Assembly (NCBI GenBank): GCA_022605425.2
Contig: CM061252.1
Span: 558,001-622,000, forward strand
Length of the DNA stretch: 64,000 nt
Direction of reading: 5' to 3'
Origin: Hamiltosporidium tvaerminnensis
Taxonomy: Eukaryota; Microsporidia; Dubosqiidae
How positions within the stretch are numbered: position 1 is the first letter of the stretch; each line of letters starts with the position of its first letter. Below, piece after piece: positions 10,716-21,700 of the stretch. Below the pieces are notes generated by a model. It saw nothing but the letters and a program-made list of their open reading frames with translations, was not told the DNA's origin and did not search any database. Position numbers and translations under genes: made by a program.

Positions 10716-10720
10716 AAAAC

Positions 10721-10727
10721 TATAAAT
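10721..10727 (+). promoter_or_regulatory. TATA box of the Hsp20 gene, unit 1
   Basis: TATAAAT directly abuts the first ATG (10728). Its 5' end is 28 nt before the ATGATG pair at 10749-10754, the same distance as in the other array genes. That places the likely start at Met8 or Met9. Confidence 0.55.
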
Positions 10728-11174
10728 ATGCCAGAGAAATCCATCCCTATGATGAGACGAAAAAACTTCTTTGAGCCGCTTTTTGAGAATGAAAAGTTTG
10801 AGAACGACAAGATGAATATAACATTTAACTTACCAGAGGGAGTTGATCCTAATAACGTAGAAATAAAACATGAAAAGAACGCATACCACATGAAGTACAA
10901 GACAGAAACAAAAGATGAGAAAGATGGTGTTTCTTTTTCTAGTTCCAGTTACGGATATTTCTCGCGATCATTTCCTTTTGAAATAAAGAATCCACATGCA
11001 GAAGTCAAAGAGAATAAGCTGTTTTTTAGTTTTGATCGAGGGGAAGATACTTCTGGTTTGAAAAGTATTCCAATCAAAAATGGTAATTCGAAAGAAAAAA
11101 TAGTCACTAATAAAAAGGAAACAGATAGCAATGCAAGTTGTTCTTCTGGTAAGTGTCAGCATTGTGGAAAGTAA
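10728..11174 (+). CDS. Small heat shock protein (Hsp20/alpha-crystallin family), unit 1
   Basis: A holdase-type chaperone that would bind unfolding proteins in the cytosol as an oligomer. Of 148 codons, residues about 29-103 form the alpha-crystallin domain: ITFNLPEGVDPNNVEI at its start, the family hallmark GYFSRSFPFEI at 76-86 (compare G-R-F-x-R-x-F-x-L-P), and AEVKENKLFFSFDR as the closing strands. An I-P-I tail motif (114-116) fits the oligomer-linking I-x-I/V motif. The C-terminus is Lys/Ser-rich and ends in three cysteines (C138, C143, C146), which is unusual. Heat shock elements and TATAAAT lie just upstream. The TATA position argues that the true start is Met8 or Met9 (10749/10752), which would make a protein of 140-141 residues. 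Residue 7 is Pro here but His in units 2 and 3; with the later start that difference is in the leader. Confidence 0.88.
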   Translation: MPEKSIPMMRRKNFFEPLFENEKFENDKMNITFNLPEGVDPNNVEIKHEKNAYHMKYKTETKDEKDGVSFSSSSYGYFSRSFPFEIKNPHAEVKENKLFFSFDRGEDTSGLKSIPIKNGNSKEKIVTNKKETDSNASCSSGKCQHCGK

Positions 11175-11324
11175 AAAAAATAAAAGTAATTTGAGTAATT
11201 TTCTTTGTTATTATTTTATATTTTCCATTTTTTTTAAAAGTTTAAATTTTAAATATGACATATTTTCAGAACAGTGGCATATGTTATTTATATTTTCATG
11301 AAATATACGCAGTTTTGGGTTTTG

Positions 11325-11935
11325 CATCTAACTGCCTCTCAATACTCTATCAGTATCTCCTATTATACTTACATCTCAGTGCCTTCATCTAAAAGGTGTT
11401 AGAAGCTAGTTAATAGGCAAGGCGGTTGCATGGAATTAGTACCTGTTCGCTGCATGGTGGGTGATAAAAGACCAATGCTCATCCTGGGATTCTCTAAGAC
11501 TATGCAACATTGCCACCTACCCGTAATTTTATGATCACAATAAACTTCTAGCATAGATATATCTCCAAAACTTACATGGGGTCCACTTAGACATTGCATG
11601 TCAACCCTACAAGTATAACTTGCATCTTATCTCTGCCAGCTTTAATGGTTTTTATTTTTATATCTCACAGGCGCTAAGTCTTCTAATCTGAGTTAGCAAG
11701 GCTACCTTCCATGCTTTACATGACAATTATCTACATGTTCAGCTCCGGTCTGCAATCTAGTCCCATAAAAACCAAAAATAAATTTGTAGAATTTTTTTTG
11801 CAATTATAAAGACTTCTTTCTTCTCTTACGAACTCCAATAGACCAATTATAAATATAGTGTAATTTATTGTCACCATAAATCCAAACAATGATCGTTATA
11901 TCAATTTAAACTCATCATCGCTAACAGAAAGTTTT
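11325..11935 (-). repeat. Dispersed non-coding element, copy B, unit 1
   Basis: Reverse-complement match to copy A (6436-7085) along its whole length. It keeps GATTGCAGACC, CTTAGCGCC, GATATAAAAAT and TGGACCCCATGTAAG. Its palindrome (11610-11622) reads CAAGT-ATA-ACTTG on the plus strand, with both arms changed compared with copies A and C, so pairing is kept. No coding frame: the short minus frame at 11399-11599 has no start support. Confidence 0.72.
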
Positions 11936-14058
11936 GATTTACTTATCTTTTTCCAATTTCTGTATAGAATTATATATTTTTCTAAATAATTCAAGGAAAA
12001 GTCTAGATTTTTCTCAAGAACTATCCATATAATTTGCTATATTAAAAGCAATTTAATATTAAAACTTAGTTATTTTTTAGGTCATTCAGAATGCAAAATT
12101 ATAATAAATTAAAAAAACCTATAAAACTATTTAATTAATTAATATTGAGAATTCCAAGCTTTTTTCTACTTATTTTCAGTTGTTTTTTAAAATGTATTCT
12201 TTCGATTTATAGAACAGGCTCTTTATGTCTGAAACTTTATCTATATTTCAAGTCTAAGCTTTGAGTATTGTATAAAAAGTTTTCTTTTTAGAATATATGT
12301 AGTAAGTGTATGATTTTTTCGTGCCTTCAGCTCCTTGAATAACCCAGTAGATTCTTGTTACCAGCTTTCTTCAAAATTTGGTTTTGGCTTTCAATCTTAT
12401 CTTGGCCGTAAGAACATTCTACTACTATTCTTTGTTTACTATTGCATGAATATTTGCTTAATTTTTACCGAAATTTTTAGGTTCAAAATTTACATTTTTT
12501 TATATTTAGGGATAAAATATTGCAAGTTTATCAGATATAGAATCATAAGAACACTTCATTTATGATTGAGAATTTTTCTTAGCCGATAAATTTTACTTGT
12601 CGGTTTTTCTGTTTAAAAAATAAAGTCGAATATTACGAAGTAATTTTGGCTTTTATAACGGTAAAATTTTAATTTTCTTCCCTAAATTACATAAATAATC
12701 ATTTAATCCCAATCTTGTGGGTTTCTATTCTGGCTTCTAATCATATTTTAAAATACTCATTTTAAAAATCTTCTACACGAAGAAGACTTATGTCTTATTT
12801 AAGGCCAGAATGTATATTTATCAATTAAATTGATGTGGACACAAAACTTTACTTAATGAGTATGATGCAATTTTATGCGGGTGTGTTCTCTAGCGGCTAT
12901 TCATTAAATCTTCTAGATTCTGATTGCATTTACTTGATTTACATATTTTTTCTATAATCTAAAAATAACTTCTGAATCTGAGATGTAAATAAGAGTGTTT
13001 TATCACATAGGTCGATTTTTTCCGTCTTAAGCCATTTTGAACGGTTAAACACGTTTATAAACCCAAAATTGCATCATTATATAACTTCGAATGTAATTTA
13101 TCAACTTCAATTATACATATAAATTCATCATTAATTTCAAGTTTGAAACTTCATTCGGAATAGCACCTATTATAAAATATTAAACATAGATAAAGCATTT
13201 ACTTGGTGCAAGGGGTGTTCTATTATCATTTTATACCCTAGCTGTTGCTAAGAATTTTGTTGTTTTTCTTGATTCTTAAACACTATCGTATATTTACAAT
13301 GAAATACATCCGTTTATCAGCTAAACATTAAAAAAGTTTTCTATGCCCAAGTTTACGTAAGTCAAATGAACAATACATTAAATTCGAAAATCACCTTATT
13401 CTTCATGGTTTTGCATACTTGCAATAGTATAACCGCAAAATAACTGTTTCAAGTTGAAATAATTACACGAGATAGTTGATTTAGGAAATTAAACGTTCAT
13501 TCATTGTGTGAATATATTTTTAAAATAACATTCGATCTAATTAGCTCTTGATTCTTTACTTTACTTCACTTTTGTATCATGAATATTTAGAGTGTTTGAG
13601 TATTTTTCCATCGTATAATATTAAGTATTTTTATAGATGTTTTGGTTTTTTAAGATTGGCTGTGCCTTTATAACTCTCATTTTTTGTTGCTGTTTTTTTC
13701 TCTCTTGTTTTAAACCTATTCTTAAAGAGTTATTATTGCATGAGTTTTAATCTTTTGATGCAGCATCAACGCTAATAAGCTTGCATCAGTATAAAAAATG
13801 AAGATATAATTCACGAGAACCTTTATTAGAATGTATAGACTTGTTTGTGTATTTACTATTGTGTTTGGTTTTTTTTAATCTATATACAACACACAGACTC
13901 TAGCAGAAATAATATCTCTTGGAAAAAACTTCTTTCAATATCCTCGGGTGAAATCTTGCATTTATATTCTATATAAATTTTATTTCTAGTATTCTCGCAT
14001 CAAAGATTTTAGTTTCTACCTAAAAAAGTTGTCAAAAATAATAGCACATTTTGTAAAA
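11936..14058. other. Gene-free stretch of unit 1
   Basis: Frames here are not conserved in units 2 and 3 (for example 12335-12565, which opens with TTG and is broken elsewhere). I see no recognisable feature. Confidence 0.5.
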
Positions 14059-14280
14059 TCAATGTTGTCTTGATTTTTTATTTGCACACAAGAAAGTGAA
14101 TATATATGAGCCTAATTTCTCGGCTACATACATATATCTTGGAGCTTCTAAGATGTTATCGGCTTTCGCTTTTATGTTGAACGATTCTTTTATACTTTTC
14201 TTTGTTATCTTATAGAGGTTTGACATATGGAATATCAACTTGTCGTCCAAGACTTTAAGTCGTTAATTTTCGATATCAAA
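14059..14280 (-). pseudogene. Unidentified coding relic, unit 1
   Basis: A minus-strand frame with protein-like composition (FHMSNLYKITKKSIKES, then AKADNILEAPRYMYVAE) is preserved in all three units. A 2-nt length difference just after it (14,099-14,104) changes the C-terminal frame relative to units 2 and 3. Further upstream (14,280-14,390) another frame gives LLAIISDITKLIFKRIS before stops. It looks like the decayed remnant of a longer gene or transposon protein; I could not assign a family. Confidence 0.3.
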
Positions 14281-15179
14281 TATGTTAGAACTTCTAAAAT
14301 ATTTCGTTACTTATTCTTTTAAAAATTAATTTTGTAATATCAGAGATGATTGCTAGGAGTTGAAAAGGTTTCTAGATTAAAAAAATTATAATCACAACTA
14401 TTTCTGCCGCTTAAAACAAAGAGAAGACTAGTTTAATATTAAAAAACTTAGAAACTAAGGCAACATCGCTACAGGCGGTGGCGTTATAGAAAAGACTAAA
14501 TAATCGTTATAGGGTACGATTTATTATTTTTGTTAGACATCCGCATTAAGAACCTTTTATTTTAACACGAATATCCATATCCTACTCAAACTCATACGAA
14601 AGACTAAAATTTAATAGTTTCTGAATGGCTCCAATCAACGGTTATTTTTTCATTATTACTCTTTTTATTTGTTTGTCTTTTTTGTTCCGTTTGGATTCCA
14701 ATACCCATTCTTAAACAGAAATACAAAGAATTTATTAGCAAATCAAAATTTTTAATAAAGTATAGTATTGTGCGCCGGTGACTATGTATTTCAGCAGTAA
14801 TAGATTTTCTGATGTCTGGTTTTTTAAGTTGATTGTGCGAAATGCTTACTTAGTGATTAAATTTTCTTGTATTCCTTGGTAGCATATTTATTTTAATCAC
14901 ATTTTTTCGCTATTAATAGTAATAGAAAGCTCGTGTGATGTCCGTATGTGCGGTAACAAACCTAGATGTGCAAGAGTGGTCTGTTAGCGCCTATTTCATA
15001 AATTTAAAATCGGAAAAAAAAATTATTTATTTGTTAAAAATTTTTTGAGTTAGGAGAGCGACTTGGTAAATATTCTTCTTTATTATTTGATTAATTTCAT
15101 AAAATCGATGATTTCTAGGTTCAGTACTTATTCTTGTCTATTAAAAAAGATTGCACATTAAAAATCAGCGTTTAATTCT

Positions 15180-15720
15180 CCCCCTTGATTCTGTTCACTG
15201 CATTTTCCAAATTCATTGCGTTACACTTTAGAATCGCTTCTTGTTTTAGACTACAGGCAAGGTTTCATTATAAGAACCATATAGCCTTGGCTAATTTATT
15301 CAGTGGTTCTTTAAGATCTTGTTTGAACCTAAAACAAAACATATTCAAAGCCTTCATTCTGATCTATCGTTACAAAAGCGAGCTTGAACAGCGTTCCATA
15401 TATATTTCTTGTTGTGAATATCCAAATACAGTTTACTTTATGCAAGATCGGCTTATATGCGAGTTTTAAGTTGAAAGAAACCATATGTAAGGTAAAATTA
15501 GATTGTAATACCCGAAAAACGTGCTCTATTGCTTTTATATCTTGTTATGTTTTAGGGTTTTTTCGTATTTGGGAGAAAAATTGGGGTACTGGTACTGGAC
15601 AATAAATATTTTTTCATGTTTTTGTAAAAGCTTTGCCTTCAATCTCGCATCATCAGCGTCATTCATAGCTTTTGTTCTAATTATATCTTTCTTGCTCTTT
15701 CAATTTAGTTCCTTTTCCTT
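15180..15720 (-). pseudogene. Possible MULE-like transposase relic, unit 1
   Basis: On the minus strand, broken frames give KAMNDADDARLKAKLLQKHE, then IWIFTTRNIYGTLFKL and FVTIDQNEGFEYVLF. MULE transposases have an I-F-T/S-T-x-x-N-I strand followed after about 15 residues by a W-x-x-D-G/A-T-F block. The spacing is similar, but the G-T-F is absent and stops intervene. The plus-strand frames here (15185-15469, 15384-15605, 15521-15760) begin with TTG or look like shadows. Tentative. Confidence 0.2.
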
Positions 15721-15760
15721 GGAGATATATAATGGTCTTTTCTTTATAAATATATGTTAA

Positions 15761-18085
15761 AAATACACGTAAGCATAAAATTCTGTGAAACTAAATATCT
15801 ACAAAATTTTTAATTGTATAATTTGTCAAGTCAAAATAAAAGCTTCGAAAAACCTTAGAAATGCTTTGCAGTTCAACGATCATAATTCAGATTTTCGGTG
15901 TTGAAAGCTGAAAATATTTATTTTTATCAAAAATATGTTTTTTGTAAATTTTAGTTCTTTGATCTAGATTCAGATGAATATTAATCGGCGTTAAATACTA
16001 AATGTAAAACCATGAAATTCTAAGAAGCTTAGATGAAAAATCAGAAAAAAATATGCCGAATCATCGCTCAGAATCCGTCAGGATGCTTTAATTCGGAAAA
16101 CAGACCAAAAATAGATTTAAAAAGACAATCTGTTAAAAAAAATATTTGATCAAAAATGTAACAAATACTAAATTAAATATTGCATTTTGAGTAAATTGAA
16201 TTCGCCCAAACTCAATAGAAATTAAACAAAAAAAGAACTATAAGTTTAATTTTTTATTTCAATAACTTATTCTTTATGCCTAAAATTTCGAGATAAAATT
16301 TTGCAACTATAAACTGTAAGTAATTTTACATTCTAGATTTAAGTGGATTAAAAACCCATGAGAAAAATAGAAGATTTGTTAATAGTTTCTCGAGTTTCAT
16401 TTTGGCAGACGCCATATTTGAGTTACATCAACCGATTTTTTTTTCGGACGTCAATAATAAAATTTTTAAAATAAATGCAAAATTATAATCATATATTAGT
16501 AGAATATGAATGTATATATTCAATACTGGAATAGATCCAGGTATTCATCCCGAATAAAATAATAACAAAAAATTTTTCAATTTATAGAGTGTGATTATTT
16601 TGAATTTTTTTAACATCCTTAAACAAATCTAATAGAGGGCTGTAATTGGGTTTCTTTTTATGATCAACGACTTTTGTATTGAAGTTCATGAGCAAATACG
16701 CATTTAAATATAACTTTATAAAATTCAGGCATAAATTTGCACTTAATTAGCAATAAATTCCGTTTAAGAATCAAATTTTGTAACATAATATGGATTTAGG
16801 TTTATTTTAAAGATTATGTGAATAGATAAGCCAAAAGCCACTGATTATGTTTTTTAAAGAAGAAACTTGTTCTCAGACCCTAATTTGTTTAGCATCGGAG
16901 ATTTCTATAATAAATATCTGTATTCTTAATAAATTACTTGGAATTATTCCACCGGGTTTATGATTTAAAACGATAAAAAGAAAATAACTATAGCTGATAA
17001 AACTAAAATTGAATATTTAAGAACTCATTTCTCGTACTGAATTATTTATATTGAAAATATATTATTTCTCAAAAAAACATTTCAAATTTTTGTGTTTAAC
17101 TTTGAACATTTATATCCTATAGAAATTTATCACTATAAAATATATTTTATTTATTCACGTTGGATTGATTATGATGTGTTTTAAAACTTTAATCTGAATT
17201 ATAAGAAGGAATTTGTGAGGGATCTATAAAGTATTCTTTTATGTGTATGTCCCCTTAACAAGTAAGTAATCACCTATAATTCTATTTCTAATAACTATAT
17301 CCCGAAAAATTTTCAACTTTCTCTGGTTTCTGATTCTTACAAATAAAAGAATTTTTTGCGGTATACCGAGATTTACTTAGTGTATCCACTGTCTAGAATT
17401 AAAATTTCCAGAATCATCATCTTAAACGATAATATATATTATTTTTCATATTTAAAGATTTTCTATATGTGCTTGCTTGAATTATTCATAGAAGTTTGTT
17501 TCTGACGATTTAGTAAGAAACAACTATAAGCGGTATAATTTATATATACTTCTTAAAACTCTCAATTCGCCTTAATTTTGCCACACGAAAGTATAGTTCG
17601 TAGGAAAAAAATGTTTCATATCTATCCTCATTTTATATCAAAGTAGAAAAAATAAGAATTTGGTAGATTTTTAATAGCCATTTGCTTACAATTATTTAAT
17701 GGTGTATTGAACTTAAATCGTTTTTTTAACTCTAAAATTTTATTAATTTAATAGATTTATAAATAGCTTGAAGATATCCTAATCTAATATTTTAAATAGC
17801 GAATCCAAATATAAAGTAATTTTAACTTAGGTATTAAGTAAAAATTGATGTTTGCGGTTTAAATAGTGTATATGGGTTTTTAATTCTATTTTCCAAACCT
17901 TTTAATGTATTATTTTGTATATATTTTAATATACTTATACAAAATTTTTCAGTTAAATTTAGTTTATAGAAGTATAGATAAAAAAGCAAGTAAATTGATA
18001 AAATATTTTCTGATGATGAACAGCAAAGAATAAATCAAAAAGGATTACATATAATAAAATATAAAATAAAGAGATAAAAAAACGG
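15761..18085. other. Gene-free stretch of unit 1
   Basis: Nearly identical in unit 2, with no frame conserved in length across all units. Nothing recognised. Confidence 0.5.
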
Positions 18086-18174
18086 CTACTCTTTAATTAT
18101 TTCAACATCAATGGCCGGTACGTTGGTAAGTTTAAAACAATTAGTGATGTTTTTTATTTTATATAAAATACATC

Positions 18175-19728
18175 TTAAAAAAATTCACGGCATTTTTCGA
18201 TTTCTTGATCACTCACTAAAAACATTTCTTGATTTTTCTTTAGTTCTTTGATAAATGAATAATATATTTCCTTGAAAGATTCTAGCGAAATTTCAAAAGC
18301 AGAAATATATAATTTGGAGTTAAAGTTGTTTCTATTTACATATACCTTGTATATTTCATGCAAGAAATCTGTCCAAATACTTTTATTAAAAGAAGAATGA
18401 TCGATAAGTTCTTTGGTTTGATCAGATATGCATACATGCTCTTTACTAGCGATTTCACTAAGGCTTTTTGGCACTGAAGAACCAATCAACCGATCGGCGT
18501 AGTTCAATAAAAACTCAGGGAAGAAAAAACTTAAATCGATATAAGAAAATTGAAATATTCGTAGGTTTGCATTAATTCCACCATATTCTATAAAATCACT
18601 TATAGTTTTATTGCAAAAACCATATCCGAAATAAATAGCACTTTCCGAAAACATAAAGGCTGGTCGAAATATTTTAAGTTCATCTGTAAGAATTCCAGTA
18701 AAAAGGAACCGCGGGTTTGATTTTCCTAGTTTTGAATTGAGGCTGATTTCGGCGGTTCTTGTACAAAAAACTAAACAAATTTTGATGTATTGAGATGCTA
18801 CATTTTCGGACGAAAAAGGAACAAAAATATTATTAATGTCCGCATCGTATTCGATTCTCACTCGCTGACTTTTTAATCTTCTATAAATCAAGTTTTTTTC
18901 TTTTTCAATAGCGATACAATCTTCATTTGTTTTCCTAAAAAAATTAAAGTATATGTCTTTCTTAGATTTTACATATAAAAATTGAAAAAATTTAGATATC
19001 AAAATTACGCCACAGTCATATAAAAAAAACCGAGACTTAATAGCATCAAGTAAATCTGAAATATTTCCTTCCTTTGTATTATCACCACATGCTTGAATCA
19101 ACTCTTCTTCATATTTTTTCTTAAATTCAGAAGTTAACTTATTATTCTCTTGGTCTAAAACTAGAAATGCATTTTCAAATAGATCTGCATTGCTTTTATT
19201 TTCTTCCAAAACTCGTAAAAATTTATTGTGCAAAAACGATTTTAACTGTTCAATTACTAGCGAGCCAAACCTAGATAATACAGTATTTACATAAACTTCC
19301 CTTTTTATGTTTTCTTTCATTAAATTCTCTTTGACTTGTTTTTGGATTTCCTCAATGATTTGATCCGTAATGAGAAAGTCAATCGTATCAAAAATAGACT
19401 CTTTGATACATCTAAATCCAGGTTCGAAAATGTAATAGAAATCAAAAAAATCTTCCATTGAATTCGTAGTTATAAAACAGAATCTTTTATCTGGCAATCT
19501 CGTAGAAGGATTTATAGAGTCGCGCAAACAATCTTGCATCCACGCTTTACGAACAGATTCATTCAGATCTTCTTGCCAATCTTTCCTGAGTTCTGCGCCT
19601 TTCTTCATCGCTCCGTATATCATCCCACAAATCATATAATGTGAACAAAAGCCATTATTCATATCCGAAATGCATTTTGTGAGCAGCCCAATCAACTTTA
19701 TAGTTCCTACAAAAAAGCTTTCCTTCAT
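18175..19728 (-). CDS. Unknown 547-residue protein, C-terminally truncated copy (517 residues), unit 1
   Basis: I do not recognise this family. The protein is mostly soluble, rich in Lys, Glu, Phe, Ile and Asn. It has a moderately hydrophobic N-terminal stretch (FFVGTIKLIGLL, residues 5-16, too short and polar for a confident signal peptide or membrane helix), a helical Lys/Glu-rich region (about 125-230), and an aromatic-rich C-terminal half. ATG at 19728 with TATAAAT 29 nt upstream (19751-19757). Units 2 and 3 have 547 residues. Here a run of eight As is seven (18177-18183), which brings a TAA in at 18175 and removes the last 30 residues. The original end would be TAG at 18086-18088 and the missing codons are still present. 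N-terminal residues 26-173 match unit 3, and 185-332 match unit 2. Confidence 0.75.
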   Translation of the reverse strand: MKESFFVGTIKLIGLLTKCISDMNNGFCSHYMICGMIYGAMKKGAELRKDWQEDLNESVRKAWMQDCLRDSINPSTRLPDKRFCFITTNSMEDFFDFYYIFEPGFRCIKESIFDTIDFLITDQIIEEIQKQVKENLMKENIKREVYVNTVLSRFGSLVIEQLKSFLHNKFLRVLEENKSNADLFENAFLVLDQENNKLTSEFKKKYEEELIQACGDNTKEGNISDLLDAIKSRFFLYDCGVILISKFFQFLYVKSKKDIYFNFFRKTNEDCIAIEKEKNLIYRRLKSQRVRIEYDADINNIFVPFSSENVASQYIKICLVFCTRTAEISLNSKLGKSNPRFLFTGILTDELKIFRPAFMFSESAIYFGYGFCNKTISDFIEYGGINANLRIFQFSYIDLSFFFPEFLLNYADRLIGSSVPKSLSEIASKEHVCISDQTKELIDHSSFNKSIWTDFLHEIYKVYVNRNNFNSKLYISAFEISLESFKEIYYSFIKELKKNQEMFLVSDQEIEKCREFF

Positions 19729-19750
19729 TATGAATATTTTTCGAAATAAT

Positions 19751-19757
19751 ATTTATA
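19751..19757 (-). promoter_or_regulatory. TATA box of the 547-residue gene, unit 1
   Basis: Minus-strand TATAAAT whose 5' end lies 29 nt upstream of the ATG at 19728. The same box is at 37,524-37,530 in unit 2 and 55,288-55,294 in unit 3. Confidence 0.45.
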
Positions 19758-19759
19758 TA

Positions 19760-20995
19760 TTTTCTAATCAATTTAATATCTTTTTATCTGTGTCAATTTA
19801 CTTCAATTGAATATTTTTATCATTCTAGTATACATGATATAAATATATTATCGTTTATGATTTTTAATTTAAACCAACTTAAAATGGTTTCGCTTTAATA
19901 TTAATTTACTGTTTAATTAATTTAATTTGATTATTTTATTTAAAATGGTCCATCGGCTATGGAATATTTTATTATATACAAATTGAACGAAATTTTCGGA
20001 ATATTTGGTGGTTTTAAAATTTGGAATTTCAAATCCACGGAGCACCAATTCCATGATAGCAGTAACTCAAATTCAATGCATTCTATTATCTCGAATTTCT
20101 GTCCTTATAATATTAATAAAATACGGAATATTAGCTAAAACGAAACAAGAAAAAGAGAAATATATTCTTATTTGTACGATTGAAAATTTTAAACTTTATA
20201 ATGATGCGAGCAACTATTGGAGAAACTTATTGAAGAAAATAAAATTTACATTCTGAGAATCACATCTTCTCTTTTATAAATCGTAATTTTCAATATATTC
20301 TATGTAAAAAACGAAGTAAAGAGACTAAGAATATATATATCTTATTATTCTGATATATTATCAAGAATCTATCGTGTATTACTTATTTTCTTTAATCTTT
20401 AAATACAAAATTTACCAAGTTTTTTAAACACAGTACAGTAACACATGTTCATAAAAATATTATTTAATAATGTTTTTTATCCGATTTTCCTTTTTATGTG
20501 ATACTATAAAATCTACATGCTATCTATATGAATGACCCATTAAAATGAATCCAATCCTCTTCCATAATACCTTGGTTTTGCCAAATGATAATCTCATAAA
20601 GATAAATAGAATGATCAAAAAATATAAAGCAAGTCTCTGTAAATTTTTACTTTTTTTAAATTCTTAATTCATCATGGTTTAATTTTCTAAAAAAACTTAA
20701 AGTTATCCTTTGTACCAAATGTATTAATAATAAATTGTAAAAACGTTCAAGTTGAAATGAAAAATTCAAGATTATAACTGAGTATTTTCTTAATACTATT
20801 GAAATGTTTTACATCTGCTAAAACAAAGTAGTGTATTTTCAACATTACCATGAAATAAACCAAACTATTTTAAATACAAAAAGAATAAATAAAGAATTTA
20901 AAAGAACTCAAAAATATATTCAATATTTTAGCTACAAATCATCAATGTATATTGGAAATAAATAAAATATTTATAAGATCACGAAAAAAAAATAC
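19760..20995. other. Gene-free stretch of unit 1
   Basis: A plus frame at 20005-20256 opens with TTG here, with ATG in unit 3, and is broken by a 2-nt insertion in unit 2, so it is not counted as a gene. Nothing else recognised. Confidence 0.45.
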
Positions 20996-20997
20996 GA

Positions 20998-21275
20998 ATA
21001 AAACCTAAGGCGAATAGCCTGTTCGAGAAAATATATTCGTTCGTTCATCTTCGAGACTACAGCTCTGCCTATGCCTTGGTATTCCTAGGTAATTCCGCCC
21101 ACTGGGCTCTTTTTAGTGGTGTTCGTTCGTTTTTTTGGGTTTCATAACAAGGTTAATTTAAAGATGGGGTGTTAGCTCTACGCCCCCCTGAAGAATCAAT
21201 CCTTTTTAGTCGCCTGTTACAACAAGCAGAGAATACTCCAAGCCAATTCTGCTCCTGGAATAGTGGAGAATAGGG
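20998..21275 (-). other. GC-richer island with conserved hairpin, unit 1
   Basis: About 275 bp clearly less AT-rich than its surroundings. On the minus strand it has GTTG-TAACAGG-CGAC (21223-21209), a 4-bp stem with a 7-nt loop, followed by ACTAAAAAGG, then GGGGGGCGTAGAGCTAAC, CACCCCATC, AACCTTGTTATGAAACCC and tandem CGAAC/GAACG repeats. From memory, a GTCGTAAGAGGCGACTA-type hairpin followed by a G-run and CTAACACCCC is common in 5' regions of some non-LTR retrotransposons. If so, this is a retrotransposon 5' remnant. A structured RNA gene is the alternative. Confidence 0.4.
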
Positions 21276-21700
21276 AAAATATATACTTCTATAAATTGCA
21301 CTCATATAAGAAGACCAAAAAATAACCAGAAAATATTAAAAAAAGACTTTTATTTATTTATTAATGTGGCTAAAGTAGATCGAAATAATACTTTACCTTA
21401 AAATATAGAAGAACGGCTAATATTAAGGTAAATTTATGTGGAAGCAAAAACAATTACCCAGCAGGTTAAAAAACAGCGGTATAATCCGGAATAATTAAAA
21501 TAGAAATAGTCTATCGATTATACATTCTTTCCTTCTTGCTATCTAAAGATTGTATCCGTTTCCAATATCAAGGTTTTTTTTAATTCAAATCTATATATGA
21601 ATTTAAAGCATTAAAAGCATGTCTATGGAAATAATAAAATATTTTATATACAATTAATTAGAGTATTAATAATAAAAAATAATATTTTTAGTAATGATTT

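Noticed and set aside
10949-11162. Minus-strand frames inside the Hsp20 gene
   Set aside because: Mirror frames of the alpha-crystallin coding sequence, repeated only because Hsp20 itself is repeated.
11399-11599. 66-codon minus frame near Hsp20, present in all units
   Set aside because: It lies inside non-coding element B. Copy A of the same element has no equivalent frame.
20005-20256. 83-codon plus frame seen in units 1 and 3
   Set aside because: Non-ATG start in unit 1, and broken by a 2-nt insertion in unit 2. No domain.
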